In this document: piece after piece, positions 46,937-61,700 of the stretch
Numbering within the stretch: the first letter of the stretch is position 1
How the letters are laid out: every line of letters starts with the position of its first letter
Notes under the pieces: generated by a model
Databases searched by the model: none
What the model saw: only the letters and a program-made list of their open reading frames with translations
What the model was told of the DNA's origin: nothing
DNA from: Elysia marginata
Lineage: Eukaryota > Mollusca > Gastropoda > Plakobranchidae
Direction of reading: 5' to 3'
Length of the DNA: 64,000 nt
Assembly: GCA_019649035.1 (NCBI GenBank)
Contig: BMAT01013534.1
Coordinates: 101,758 to 165,757, forward strand
Made by a program: the position numbers and the translations under genes

Positions 46937-49760
46937 TTGTTTTTTTTACTGTTGTAGATTTTAAGGTCTCTACACGAAAAAAACTGTCTCTTGTTTAGAA
47001 CTCTTTTGCTTTAAGAATAACAATCTACACAAACAACTCTTTTATTTTGAAAGTATTTTCTGTACTTGTGTCAAAACAAATCTTAAAAAAGCATGCTGAG
47101 GGTCTGATGTCTTGAAACAAGTAAAGCAAGTAATATTTTTTTAAAGTCTAGATATAGATTCTTTTTATCTCATCTGTGTTACAAGTAGAAAAGTGAAGTA
47201 TAGGTATTCAATTTAGTACATTTCTATTTTATGAGTTTAAGATCTTTACTGAGTTAATTTTTCAGATTCTAGATCTAGATTCTGGATCTCGATCTGAAGG
47301 TCTAGATCTAGATCTATAATCTAGATCTAGATAATTCTAAAAAAGTACGACTCTCTTGAGCTAGAGATGTAGAATCTAGATTCTAATCTAGACCTACATT
47401 TACATTATATCTCCTGGGTAAACCATCTAAATGAGAGAGAGAGCGAAAGTAAAACCAACTTTTATCATCAGTGGTTACTCCAAGACTGACAAGTCCTCAA
47501 GGGACCATTGTTTCCTCAGCCTTGCTGTCCAGGCTCGGCATCCACCGAAATGTGATACTTTGCATAGCACCTGGTCTTCACCAGAGGCTCATAAATCAAA
47601 GGCTCGCAAACTGTTTTCCGTTAGCACTATTTAACGGCCAGTTGTCCACCATTTGCTGAAAACGCTTGCAAACGTTCGCGAATAGCCTGCGGAGGTATTG
47701 CGCGATGAATTTACACTAACAATGATTGATTGAGTGGTAAAATGCACTCCAACGTCCATTTTTGAACTAAATAAAGGTATGAAATCCAGAGTTATGTCCC
47801 TTTAAAGAAAAGATTTAGAGTGAAAAACCCAGAATCAACAATAACTATCTCTTAAAGCATCACTTTGGGATCCATTTTAAACTTACAGAGGTTGTGATCA
47901 TCATAGTGATGGTGGACAAAGTCTTTTAAGGCATAACAAAGACATTGAAAATGTCATAAAACAGCTTTTACTTTTATCCCTCTCAAACTACATCATTTAG
48001 TTCTGTTGAAAATTTTATCCCACAAGACCTTGCAGTTGATGTGCAAATCAGAAATGAAGGAAAAGCGTGACAGGAAATCTGTTTGTTGTGATGGTGGACT
48101 AAAATTGTGGGTGTGACTGTATATTTCTTGGTCAATTCATTTAAAATTTTTTAAGCAAATTGATACAAATTAAGAAAGTCTTAAAATCACATCATCATGA
48201 TACTATTGATAGTATTGTTACTTTCTGTGCGATTTCTGAAAATACTTTATCCTCCATTAACATTACAAACAATTTTTTTGTCAGGAATGTCAGGTGGTTA
48301 CCATTTAAAAAAAAAAGGTTTGCCTAGAATTAATAGCTGCCTTGGAACAAGAACGCTTGCCTGCCCCAAACTGTTCCCCTGTTTGTGCTATGCAATCATC
48401 AATGGGCCTCAGGCTTTAGGTTAGATTTCCCACAATGGCCACAATACCATCACAATATTCTTCCTTTGCTGTCCAATAGGGCAGGATTAGAAATTAGTCC
48501 TCATTACCCTTCCTTTTGTGATGTTAGTCATGTTTTCTATAATGCAGATTGTGCATTCCATTTTGTCATTTTAGCTATTTCTCATGGTGATGTGATGAAC
48601 ATAACAAAAAAGGTGACACATCACAGATGGCTCCCTGAAGTATAGGGTGAAAGAATTGTTGCAGAGGCTAACAAAAATAACAGTGTGGTTATGCATTGGA
48701 ATTTTTTTAAGGTCAGAAACATCTCTTTCAATGTATGTTGAATGAGCATGAAAATAGTAAAAATCTAAAGTTACTTTACATTTCCCTCATCTGCTATCTC
48801 TTTTGGAGTTGGGTTTGTGTTTTTTTCGTCAGCAATGTTGAGTTACAAAAGTAAAAGTTATTGTTGATCCAAAGAACAGAGCTTTGGCTTTGTTTGAGCA
48901 CTTTTTTCAGAGCAGTGACACGTATAAAGCCATGCTTTACTAAATTTCCGAAACTATAGGTACTTTAAAGATTGTGATTTTCACCTCATTGTTTCAAAAA
49001 AAATAAATTCAGAGGGTGGTACACATAATGCTGACTGTAGCCCAAATAACTTTGTATCAATTTGATGAGAAAGATTTTCAAGTGTCAACATGTGGATACA
49101 CTTTCTGTAAAGATAAAATCAGTCAGCACATTATTGACTCCTATATTTTATAAAAGAGAGCAGATTACTTGGTTTGAAGTAGGTAAAAACGGTGGCACCT
49201 GCATCACCTGCATTTCACTCTACAGTTTCCTCTATTTCTAAAAATCAGATAAAATATCATGAAGTTTAGGCTTGGCCAAGCTGACACCCCTGTGCAATTT
49301 GAATCATCTAACTACATGTTTGACTTTTAACTTTTGGAATGAATTGGAGAAGGCTAAACTGATGAAATCTTTTTATTCACTGTGTTATAAAAACAAGCAT
49401 TTTGTTTCAAGTAAAATGGTTGTTTAACTTAATTATTCTCTTTTGTTTGTGTTTCATCTCACTAGTGAGTGTGTTAACCATTCCAGCCCAGGATGTTTTG
49501 AGTACTAGTGCTTATATGCTTAATAAAGGTCTTGGGAACTTTCATACTTATTTGTGCATGGGCTGCTCGGATCTCTGAAGATAAGAAAATTTGACCATAG
49601 GCTTTAAAGTTTTCATTTGTACAGTTGGTAAAAAAATTGACCAAATTACCTTGATCTAGTAGTAGTATGTATCATTGAAGCAGGGATGAATTGGCATATA
49701 ATGTTAATTACTTTAAGAATACTCTGAAATAGACTATATTTTCTTTTCTATCTTTGCACA
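46760..49760. other. region upstream of POLR1A, no gene recognised
   Basis: It starts with a GTTTTGTTTTG run and a T-rich tract with a ~45-base T homopolymer (46889-46935). It also contains a dense cluster of AGATCT/TCTAGA palindromes at 47.26-47.40 kb. A 5' untranslated exon of POLR1A could lie here, since a CACAG acceptor precedes the start codon at 49757-49761, but I cannot place it. Confidence 0.4.
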
Positions 49761-49769
49761 GCTATCATC

Positions 49770-52700
49770 ATGGAAACGCTGTTTTTAAAGCTAAGTCAAG
49801 CTGACTTTAGGGTATACAGTACAGCAGAGATTTTACAGCTAAGTGTGAAAGAAATTGTCAACCCCCAAACATTTGATCTGCTGCAAAATCCAATTCCTGG
49901 TGGTCTTCATGATCCAGCTTTGGGTATGTGATTTTTGTTTTACCAGTTGCAATGTAAGTTTCAAATTTTGGCAGTTTGGAAGAAAATTGTTCTATTTAAA
50001 ATTTTAGGTTCATGTAATTCAAACTATTAATTTTGTCTGATCATAATTGGTCATAATTGGTAGCTTTTTTTCTTGAGATCAAACCTTTGTTACTCAATTA
50101 AAAATTTTAAGTGGTTGAAATTGTAATTATTGGTTTTAGTTTTGTTATCATTTTTTTTCATTTAATGTTTATATGTATTCAATTAAAAGAGCTGACTTTT
50201 TTTTTCAGGGCCTTCTCGCCGAGATGACAGATGTGAGAGTTGTGGACAGAGTGAGAGGAATTGTCCAGGTCATTTTGGTCACATTCGTTTGCCAGTTCCT
50301 GTATTCAACCCGATCTTTTTTCACACCTTGCTGAAAGTGAGTCTTTCTTGCTGGGCCTCATAATCTAACAAGACATGTTTGCTTCTCTTGCTTGAAAGTC
50401 ATGCTTCAAGGAAAAGACTTCTTTGATTGCTTTGTGGAAAAATCCAGTTTACTCGTTTACTCAATAGATAGAGAAATGATTTTTTTAAGGTGTCTTTACA
50501 AATTATTTTGGCACTTTATCCTGGATTTGAATATCTATTTAACCTTACACAAAGTAGGGCCATTCCATGTCACGTAACTTACATTTCAGAGGCATTTTTT
50601 TCTCTTTGCAGATGATTAATGAGAAATCAGAGGGACTTACTACCCCTCTGTTTTTTCCATAACAAAATTGAACCATTTTTCTATGTATTGATAACAAATA
50701 TAAGGCCACTGTGTGTCATCTTGGAGTGTTTTTTGAACATAACAAAACGTCAAGTAATTTACGGCAGAAAAAATAGCCATTTTTTATTTTTCACGAAAAA
50801 GTTCAAACTCTGTGAATTGTGAGAGATTTCAAAGCTGTTTCCTTATTATATCTCTGGAAGAACTATTTTTCTACACTTCAAACTTTACAACTAGCCTGCA
50901 AACTGTGCATCGACTTGATAGTTTGAGCTCTTGCAGTGTCACGTAACTTACATTTTTGGCGTCACATAACTTACCTCTGAATGGCCACTACTGTCTACAA
51001 AATGGACCCCTATCACTATCTCCCATTGAAATAACTCTCATCATGGGGTGCGTTATCCATTAGAAACTTGTTTTGTAGTAGAAGGGTCTGGGATTGACAC
51101 ACTGCATCAACATTTGGACTGAATATTTGTCTGAGAGTGAAACTGTAGTGCATGTATGTTCGGAGAAGAATTTGAACACTGAAAATTAGGGTAAATGTTT
51201 GTGGATGAGAGGGTTGACAATGTAAAATGTGACTAGGTGATGTGGAGTGTATGAGAGAAAGATTCCATGAAGTGTAGACATTGCCAGACTGGGTAAACTC
51301 TTTGCTTTTTTCCCCTTATAGTCCTGCCAAATTGAAAAAACCCCTTCTGCCTTCAAATGCTGCATGAACTTCAGAAGCAATTTAATCTTGAGAAAACTGA
51401 ATTCCATAGGAACTTCTTAGCCAATTCGCATGGGAAAGGGGTGGTACATGCATTGAGAGGAAGGCCAAGTCATGATGAGTCAGAAAAGCTAGAAAGAGCA
51501 AAAGCAGTGACATTTTTGTCCGATGAAACTTGCAGGTGTTGCGAGTTCACTCTAGGAAAAAAATGTATTGGTTTTTACGGATATATATATTCAAAATTGT
51601 TTAAATAGAAGAAGCAAACATATCGGATATTCATAATGTCAAAGAAGCTCCAGGGATCAGGAGTGTACACTCAAATGTATAGAGAGATAGCCTTACTGAC
51701 TGGTTATAATGAATTGTTCTTGTATGGAGAAAAATCAGTAATTATCAGTGTTTGAACAGAGGTATGATGCACATAGTCATATGGTCTGATAGAGAGAGTG
51801 CAGAGGTGAAATTGAATCAGATGAGATAGGGCATAATGCAGCTTTTGAGTAACATGTGAAATGAGTGAGATGTCAAAACATAAGTGGAGTATAGAACTAG
51901 AAGAGGGCTCAGAGAGGATAAAATACATTTTTTCACACCAGAAATCAGTTCATCAACAAAGTCAACCCTCCTGTACCAGAAGATGGCAAAAATGATTCAG
52001 ACTCTGTCCTGAGTAGAGTGAATAATTGACAGCTAGGGACAGTGCAAGTTTGAATAAAGCAGAGTGTTGACTTTTTGTGTTTGCTTCAGTGTCACGTAAC
52101 TTACACATTTTCTGTCACGTAGCTTACACCTTTTCAGGGTGACATTACTCTAAATATGTGCAACCAAACGTCTTTGATTAAATGCACATGATAGCATACG
52201 ATGTGCTAGCTTTGAGAATAAAAGGCCTCTAAATTGCTTCAAGTATGCTCTGCTCAAACCTAAAAAAAGGTGTCTTTCGCGTCAAGTAACTTACATGGCC
52301 CATTGGCCTTATTTTGGCTGACAGAGACATCAACAGAATCTGCTAAAATAGAAAGTTTTGCTTGAAATACATTGAACTGACATATCAACTTCACAAAAGT
52401 GTGGTATTGTCTTCTGTTGCAATATTATTATAACAAAATTTGAACCATTATCTATGCCATCCTTTTCTTCTGATTTTGTGGAAACAAAAATGAACGAAAG
52501 GTCATGGCTGAAAAACATGTTAAGATACCTAAAATTTTGTCAACAAGTATTGATTCTGAAACTTTGGCCTTTTTAGTTTCATAGACAAACAAGAAAAACA
52601 CTGAGTGGCATTTGAATTTTTTGCAAAAACTACTTCTCTGAATTGAAATGGCCCAGTAGCTTATATCTTTCCAGTCTCATTCTTTCAGCTTTTTGTTTTT

Positions 52701-55700
52701 GCATCTATTTATAATTAAGCTAGACCAAAAATTATATAAAAAAAACTACCCAGACATTTCTAGGTCACATAGACATGTCAAATTTGGCACAAAGTTGTAA
52801 ATTGTCTTGAAAATTGTAGTGAGCATTATATCTTTTCTCAAGACAATGAATTTTGTAAATTGAAATCAAAAACAGTTATGCCTATTTTTAGAGTGAAAGA
52901 AACTATTTTTAGAGTGGATCTTAAAATTACTTCTGTTACGATTCTCAATTACGAAAGGGTTCTGAAATCAGTTTAGCACCATAGCCAACACAAATTTTCG
53001 GTTATAATTTTTTCTGGAACTAGGTGTGAAATCAGAATCTTATGAAAATGATTTTTACAGAGCTGCCAACTAGTACCGATTTCAATATTTAAGGACCAGA
53101 ATGACTACCAAAATTCTGGAGTACTGATGTCACACCTAAAATACTGAAACTAGCTTATTATTACTTGGGAAAATATGTAATCACTAAAATTAGAGAGAAA
53201 TTATAAAGTCTAGGCCCAAAAGATGAGAAATGCACCAGATCATCTAAAAACAAGAGGTCAATGCTTTTTTAGCTAAACTCATAACTTTCTTATAAATTAA
53301 CCAACTGGAAGTAGAGACAGTTGAACTTCAAATATTGAGGACTTAACGTCTGCAGGGAACCTCCTCATATACGGGTCCCATATATATTTCTTATCTTTGT
53401 TTGGCCTTGCTCTTGTAGTGAATACTGAAATTGAAATCTTAAAGTACTGGAGCCAGTTGATTAGTGATCAGCAGCTCTGTTTTTACAAAGGGTTTTTTTT
53501 GTTTTGTTTCTAAAGTCTAGATCTCAGATGAAAGAGAGTGACAAATGGACCGTATATAATATTTTTTAAACAACAATCGGTGACACTAATTTGGTTGTTT
53601 GTACATATTTTGTTATGCAGGTATAATATGTTATTACTAAGGGAAAACGGTAATTGAAGAAAGAAGAGAGGATACAGATATATAGATAGATAGATTAATA
53701 GAAAGGGAGAGAGGCAGAGATAGAGTAGGGAAAATACTTATAATTTTTAAAGGGAATAGATTTTAAATTAAAAGACACAAACCAGATGGGGAATGTGGCG
53801 TAAACATAATTTGGTATTGAAAAGATAATTGATTTATACATATTGCTTTATATACATTTAAATAGTTTATATTCTTCATTAACAGAGTGATGTGGTAGGG
53901 AGAGAAGGTAAAAAAAGCGTGTGGACAATATAGCAAGAAAAAAAGGAGAGACTGAGAGAAATCAAGAAAAAAGCAAATTCACTTAGTTCTTCACAAAGTT
54001 ATAGAGTAAGACAAATTAGATGATGCATGACACGTCACTTTCTTCAAACCTGGCAAGCTTTGTAATTCATTGCCTTTTTTTTTTTTTTTTGTCCGCAGCT
54101 TTTGAAAGGCACATGTCTCGCCTGTCACCGCATCAACTTACCTACGTTACAACTACAAGTCTTTACCCAACGACTCCGCCTTTTACATCTTGGCTTTTTG
54201 GTGGAAGCTCAGGAATTAAGTGAAAGGTTTCTCAACTCTGAGCAAGCAGAGGAGACAGTTTTACCGCTCCTGGAGGCTTATGTTGCAGACGTTTTGAAGA
54301 GTAGGTGCCTTGCAATCTACTTGTTTGTTTTTTTAAGCTTTATTTTTGTGCCACTTGTGTCCTCAATCTCTGTAGTCATAGGACAGAAGCGTATAGAAAG
54401 TGTCAGTTTATTTGCAACTCATAAAAAATTCTGGGGTCCGCAGATGCTTATTTAATAGAAAAACCAAACCTGATCCTCTTACCACATCTCAACCATGTAG
54501 TATATTTATTAAGTAACTGTTTCATTAAATCTTTTACTTAGCCAATTATTCTGAGGTTCAATTGAAAACGAAATTTTGGTAGTAGGCCTACTTGTCTTTT
54601 TTTTCTTCTTATGTAGCAACTTGATTTTTATTTTAAACCAATAAAGATGGACTGGAATATAGAAAAAAGTCTTTATAAGATTTCAGCTATTTGATCTGTG
54701 TCGATAGTTAAACTGTATTGTCAAACTAGTTTGGAATTCACTGATCCCTTAAACCGTTGGCACTCCAAATTTCCTGAAACATACTGACAATCAGTACAAA
54801 ATAAACATATTATGGCCAACCATACTATCGGGCTGAAAATTGTCACTAATATTTCATGTGTTTGCTAACAAGCGGCCTTAGTAATAGTGCATTCGGTTAA
54901 GCAAACATACTTACCGAGATGGTCCTATGACATACAAGACTGAACACTTGTGAGACAGTTTGTGCTCCATGCCCACCTCCCAGTCCCACCCAACCTTCTT
55001 TCATGCCCTGTGATAAGGACAGTTTAAACATTTGATGTTGACTTGGTTATCAGTTTCAACCTTGAAAATAAAGGTTCAAATACCCCTTCTTGGAACACAT
55101 TTATTTTCCTTAATTCATTCAAGTAATTTGTGCTGAATTAGGTGTTTAAAATTTTTGACATTTTTTTCAAATTGTATTTCCTATTAATTCTAAGGACTTG
55201 TCTTATTGCATAGAGCAGTGTTAAATCATGGAGACATTAAGTTACCTTATCTCACATGCTAAGCTTTTTTTTTTCCTCAGATGGTAAAAAGAACGAAGCT
55301 TCCATGTCAAAAAATCTTTTGACTGAAATGCACAACACTATGCAGAAGATCATTATGGCTTTCACTCATATCAAGTCTGCATGTTGTCATTGTGAGACAC
55401 GGAATCGCCGCCTTAAAGCTGAGTACAACTGTACCATTGTGGGCTCTCTCGTGGATGAAAAGAAAGTCCCCAAAAAGTCAAGGTTTGTTCTTTTCATAAC
55501 CTCACTGGTTAGCATACAATTCAAAGGTTTACATCCAATAACAGTGCTTATAATACAAATCATGCTTATGAGGTTTTGAATTGAAATCAGTTTTCAGGTA
55601 AAACAATGGGCAGAGCAATTTTTATACTGTTTCTTATTGTCAAGCATAATGCTTTCTTACAAGTACTGGAAAAGTCACAGAGTTGTTATATTGATGAAAA

Positions 55701-58700
55701 AATTGGGGTTGTTTTTTAGATCAAAACCAGAAGAGAAGGCTAGCAAAGTACCCAATGAAGACCCAGAGCCTGTGGAAGAAGTTGACATGGAAGATTCTGT
55801 CGCTGCTGATGAAGCACACCAAGCTCCTGGGAGTGAGGGAGGCATTGGGGAGGATGTTATGGGAGAGTCACACCCTGACGTCCAGGCATTTCTTAAATCT
55901 AAACATAGACGATGTATTTTGACACCAAACCTTGCACGAGATCATTTAAGGCTGGTGAGAACGTTGTATGAATTCATATATTTTTTTCAATCAACTTTTT
56001 CTGTTGCATTATAAATCTATATTGTTTTCTTTTAAAATAAGGAACATTTCATCACCAATATAACCAAAATCTCGGGTGTTCCACAAGTTGTAAAGCACAG
56101 GAAGACAGTGATTGCTTACTTTTTTTTTCAAATTTACTGATGTGCTGTAAAGTATAATGATCAATAAACTTTATTTAGGTAAAGTACCCAAGAGTTTTTT
56201 GTGAATTCATCTGTTTTTACTAGACTTATTTTTCTTTTTCTCTTAAGGTTTGGAAGAATAATCAAGACTTTCTGGTCAACTTGTTTCCCTTTTTGGGGAG
56301 AGTCAAACTCTCAGAGGTCCCAACAGATGTGTTTTTCTTGGATGTTATCCCTGTACCTCCTGTCCGTTTCAGGCCTGTGAGCACAGATGATTGTTATTCC
56401 TCTTTTTGTGTGTTAAATCTTTATTGACTGAAATTGCTCGTTTTATCCATAAAATTTATTTATGCCTGTAATATGTATTCTGTTGGTTTTTTTTTGTTTG
56501 TTTGTTGGTAGCTTGGTTTGCACATTATTTTAGCCTCTATTTATCATTGTTGTAGCACAGCAGGTATATTTTATCTCATAGCCACATCACCATCAGAGTA
56601 TAAAGTCATTAGTGTTCAAATCGTTCTTCTTTGCACATTATTTAGAATTATAAGTAAACTAATGCAGAACTCTACAATGCTACTATGTGTTTTGTTTGTT
56701 TTTATCTTTTTTTATCTTGTGGGACAAAATTTTAAGTTCCAAATATCTTTTTCATTGAACATCCTCTAGTTGAGTGTCATGAAAGACCGTAAATATGAGC
56801 ATGCTCAAACAGCTAACTTGGCCAACGTGTTGAGAGAATGTGTATCTTTAAGAGAACTGATGGTTGAGTACAGCAATAGGAAAGGAGCAGCAGAAGAAAA
56901 CGCAGTGCTGGTGAGAGAATCTAGAAATTTCAATTTCTTTTCCTTGATAGTTTTCTTTTTCTTAAACATCTGAAGTGGTGAAATTTGATTTGTGGACATC
57001 TTATTGGATTTCAAAACGTTTTTGCCCCTAGCTAAATAAATTCTTAGAATGCCATTTGATGGGGTTTTTTTTCAAGCAATACAAATCTATTCTAAAATGA
57101 ACATGATTGTTTTTGTCATAAGGGTAAATCAAATCATTGGTGATAGTTTCAAATTCAATTGAGGTTAGAAGACTTAGTTACAATTTTTTTATTAATATTA
57201 TTATTGTTTATCTGCATTTTCAACAAAGAAGTTAGAGTTATCATCCTGAATGAAGCTTTTCTTTCTTTTTTTTTTGCATGGCAAATTTTTTATACACATT
57301 TCTATTTCATCTAAAAAAATTATGTCAGTATTCAAAGAAAGGTCTTATTTTCCTGTCATCTGTTTTTAAAGGGTCCAACTATCACAGACTCAACTGACAA
57401 TTTGACCACGTGTATGCAAAGGGTGATGAGTTTCTGGTTGCGGTTGCAAGCTCGTGTTAATGTTGTGCTTGACAGTGACTTGGACAATCTTTCACAAGAC
57501 AAGTGTTTTGGAGTCAAGCAGGTTTGTAGCAAGAGTTTGTACAAATGCAAATTTGTTAGGGATGTAAAAAATTCAATTTTTATTTTTCAAAATTTTCATG
57601 CCATTTCAATAGCCCAAAAGCAGAATGTCAACAAAATTAAGACTTTCAAAATTTTAAGAAAATCTGTAAAGTTTATATAAATAATAATCCTGTAATGTTT
57701 GCAGGGAAAGTAGTCAGTGGGTTAAAAATTGTACACAAACTTATATTCTGCGAAGTCCAAATAGTTCAAGGTTTTTTAAGAATTTCTTTGTGCTAATGAC
57801 CTTCAAATTTTGGTGTGCCAATTTAATGAGGAGCTTTTTGCTTGCTTTAGTTTTTTGTTGTTTTTTTTTTTTTTTTCAGAAAATGTGCTTAATATTTGCT
57901 ATCTTTCCTTATATTTCCTAGATATTGGAGAAAAAAGAGGGCATGTTCAGGAAGCATATGATGGGGAAGCGAGTGAACTTTGCTGCTCGTTCAGTCATCT
58001 CTCCTGACCCATATATTGCTACCAGTGAGATTGGCATTCCCATGGTGTTTGCCTCAAAGCTGACCTACCCGCAGCGTGTAACCCCGTGGAATGTTCATAA
58101 GCTGAGGAAGATGGTTATCAATGGTCCAGAGAAATATCCAGGGTGAGGCTGAGCTGAAACACTCTCTGCCAGTCTAGTGGGGTCTTTTATTGGATAATTA
58201 TCTTTTTCTTCCCCAAGATTTATTAAAAAAAAAACTCATCCCTTTATTAACAAAGTATTTTCTTTTAATGCGGCAAAACAAAAAGAATAGTTTGGTTATT
58301 TTTTCTCTGGTTTTTATTAGGCGAGATGTTGTTTTAGTTGCTGATTCCACTGTTCTTTCAATTTTTTGAAGAGCACTTCTTAAAGTTTGCACTTTCCATA
58401 TAAAGTTTTTTTGTTTTATTTTGTCTTTTTTTTAACAGAGCTGTCAGTGTCATTGATGAGCATGGGAAAAATGTCATACTCTCTGCCACTAATGTCACCC
58501 AGCGAGAAGCTTTGGCTAAGCAACTTCTTGTCCCTGACATCAGCAAAACAGGGTCAAAAACAGTATGATTGGCTTTGTTTTAGTTAAATTATTTCAATAT
58601 GTTTGTTCAATTTAAACCAGTTTTTTTTTTTATTGTCAATGCCATCATCAAAATTGTATTTTTTTTGTTGAGTGTTTCCGCATCCTCCTTTTGGCATTTT

Positions 58701-61700
58701 GTTAAGCTTTCAATTGTTAGACTGTTGGCAATGCAGTTATTTTTACTTTTACTGTAATTATGATTTATTTGTAGTAATTTATTGAGCGGAAGATAGTCAT
58801 GAGTGAAAAAAAAAAAACAGTCTTTTAGCATAATATGTATACTCTTAATTTGAACAATTTGCTTTTTACTAAAGGATTAAAAAAAATAGGTCTTACATTA
58901 GCTAACCTTTTAAAAAGTTTTAGAACTTTGTGCCATTATTTTTACCTGGAATTTTTAGGATGCATTCATTCTGATGTACATGTATTTGTAATTTCAATTT
59001 TATGTACTGTACCATCAAGCACTTTCTATAGGATTTTTAGGGCGTTATAGAGCATTATTATTTTTAATTGTAAATAAAAAATAGATAAAAATTTTAAATT
59101 CTATTTTGGTTTGTTTGATGTAGATCTTGGCTGCTAAGTTTGGTAATGTAAATAATGGTTTTTTTTCCATGACAGGTCTGTAGACACTTGCTAGAGGGAG
59201 ATTTCCTGCTTCTCAATCGCCAGCCCACGCTTCACAGGCCTAGTATACAAGCTCATAGAGTAAGAATCGTCAATGATTACCCATTTTAAAAACTATTACA
59301 ATTTTGTAGTGCAAATGGGCTTGTGTAAAGCCCAATTATCATATACGAGTGAAAAGTTTTTATAATGTTTTTCGTCCTTATTTTTTAACCCTTAGTATGA
59401 TTACTTTGATTTTGACAGTCATCCTTGTCAAGTTTAGTGCTCTGAAACATAGTGAAGAAAGAAAAAAACATTAAGAACAGAATGTGCTTTTTTATACTGT
59501 ATGCTTTGGTGGTTGATTGAATGTTCACAATTTTTCCACAAGCTAATCTTAGGCCTTTTTTTCTTATGCCAAACAAGGCTTAACAGAGAAGACACAGCTG
59601 AAAGATTAGGCATTAAATTTCTCAACTAAAATTCTAGATCCCAGCTGTTGATGAAATGATCTCTGGAGGTGCAAACTATGGGAAAGTAACTTCTACCCTT
59701 ACTTGCTAACTTTTCCATTATTTTTTTATATGGCGAGGTCCGGCAGTCACCTATTGTCTATTTCTTCACATTATCTCTTGTTTGTTCTGAACAGGCTAGA
59801 GTTCTACCAGACATAAAGACTCTAAGGATGCACTACTCAAACTGTAAGGCATACAATGCTGACTTTGATGGAGACGAAATGAATGCCCATATGCCACAGT
59901 GCGAACTTGGGAGGGCAGAGGCTTCAACACTTGGTAAAAAAATGCTATTTTGAAGCTTTTCTATGCTGGTAAACACATGTAATCTGTGTTTGTCATGATT
60001 TCATACTCATTGTTAAGTAATCATGAACCAAATCACCCTAAAAACTAATTAATATAGAGAAAGTGATAATTTTTGTGGTTATTGTGAATGATCACAAACT
60101 TGAATTGTCTTGGTGTCACGGAAATCGTCAATAGTACAATAGCTATATAGCACAGCGTTTTATATACATCTAAAACAGAAAAAGAAATTACATGTGATGT
60201 TAATATATAATTTATTATTTTTCTTATTGATTTTTATATTTGCTATTGATTGCATAGGAAATAGCTGAAGGAAATTCACTTTAAAGTATGTGAAAAGAAG
60301 AGTTGTGAGTGAGCACATTTTTTCTTGTATCCTCTACTGTACTAGCTTGTGTAGATAAACAATACCTGGTACCAAAAGATGGAACTCCGCTGGCTGGTCT
60401 CATACAGGATCATATGGTAGCTGGTGTTGCTCTTACCATACGAGGACGTTTTTTCACACGGTGAGCCTACATTAATCTACAAAGTTTTTATAAGAAATGT
60501 AAAAGTGAAGGCCATTGTTTCTGAATTTGATTGTCTTCCCAAAACTGAAGCCAAGAGGGCAATGTTTATTTTTAAAAATGGCTTTCTCAAGGATTGTATT
60601 GTTGTAGGGTCGAGAGTTTAATTTTCTGATATGTTTTAGTAGATAATGGGGATGTGAGTAAGCTTTGAAAGTGGTAATGATTACTTCATTACATTGAGCT
60701 TTTAGTAAAAAAGAAAAAAACAGCCCATTCGTGTCTCAACTCTATTTATTAGTCATTTGTAATTCTATATTCTTTATTCATCTAACATTCTTTTCCTTTT
60801 ACTTGATCATTTATCTGCTATTTGTTATGTTGATCATAATCAAGCTTGATCATTATGTTTTGTTTTTCATCAGACAAGACTACAGTGAGCTGGTATGGTG
60901 TGCTATGAGTGACTCAAAACATGAGATTCTTACTCTACCTCCTGCAATACTAAAACCAAGGCCGTTGTGGACTGGAAAACAAGTGATTATTTTTACTGCT
61001 TTTTTGCGATGAAATTAAAGATTTTTAGGTCTTTGAAAGTTGGGTTAAAATTTATGAAAAATTAATGAATATCTTAACTGTGTGTGTGTGTGTGTGATTT
61101 TAGAGATCTGGTTTAATCTCCTTTTACTTATAAATGCTTGCTGATTGAATCATAGAGATTTGCACCTCATTCTTTTAAATAAGTTCAAAACTTGTTCAAA
61201 GCTAGTGTTATTTTTCTATATTTTTTTATTTGTAGACTGGTGTAAAGTGCTTCGATATCATCTCATTCATTAGTGTAAATTTGACCATGCTGTATGCTTT
61301 TCTCATAAAGAGTCAAAAACCTTCAAAAAATTGCTTTTTGGGGGTTGTTTTCTTTTTTTTCAAGAGTTAAGTGCTTCTGGCTTTGTGTTTCAGATAATAA
61401 GCACTCTTCTATTGAACATCATTCCGCAAGGGAAAGCCCCTCTAAACCTCAAAGGCAAATCCAAGATTCCTGAAAAGGTTTGTCAGTTAGTTTGATTAAG
61501 CACTAAATGAACCATTTTATTTGAATAATTGCTCAGGGATGCCATTTTTAAGTCATTTTCCGTTTTTGCCGGTTTTTTAAGCTTGAGAAACTGCATAAAA
61601 ACACATTTTTGAGCAAGATTGGTCCCATGAGCAATATAAAATTTATTGCCTCCAAATGACACTGTTGTATATATGCAGGAACATAGCGCCAAGATTTTCA

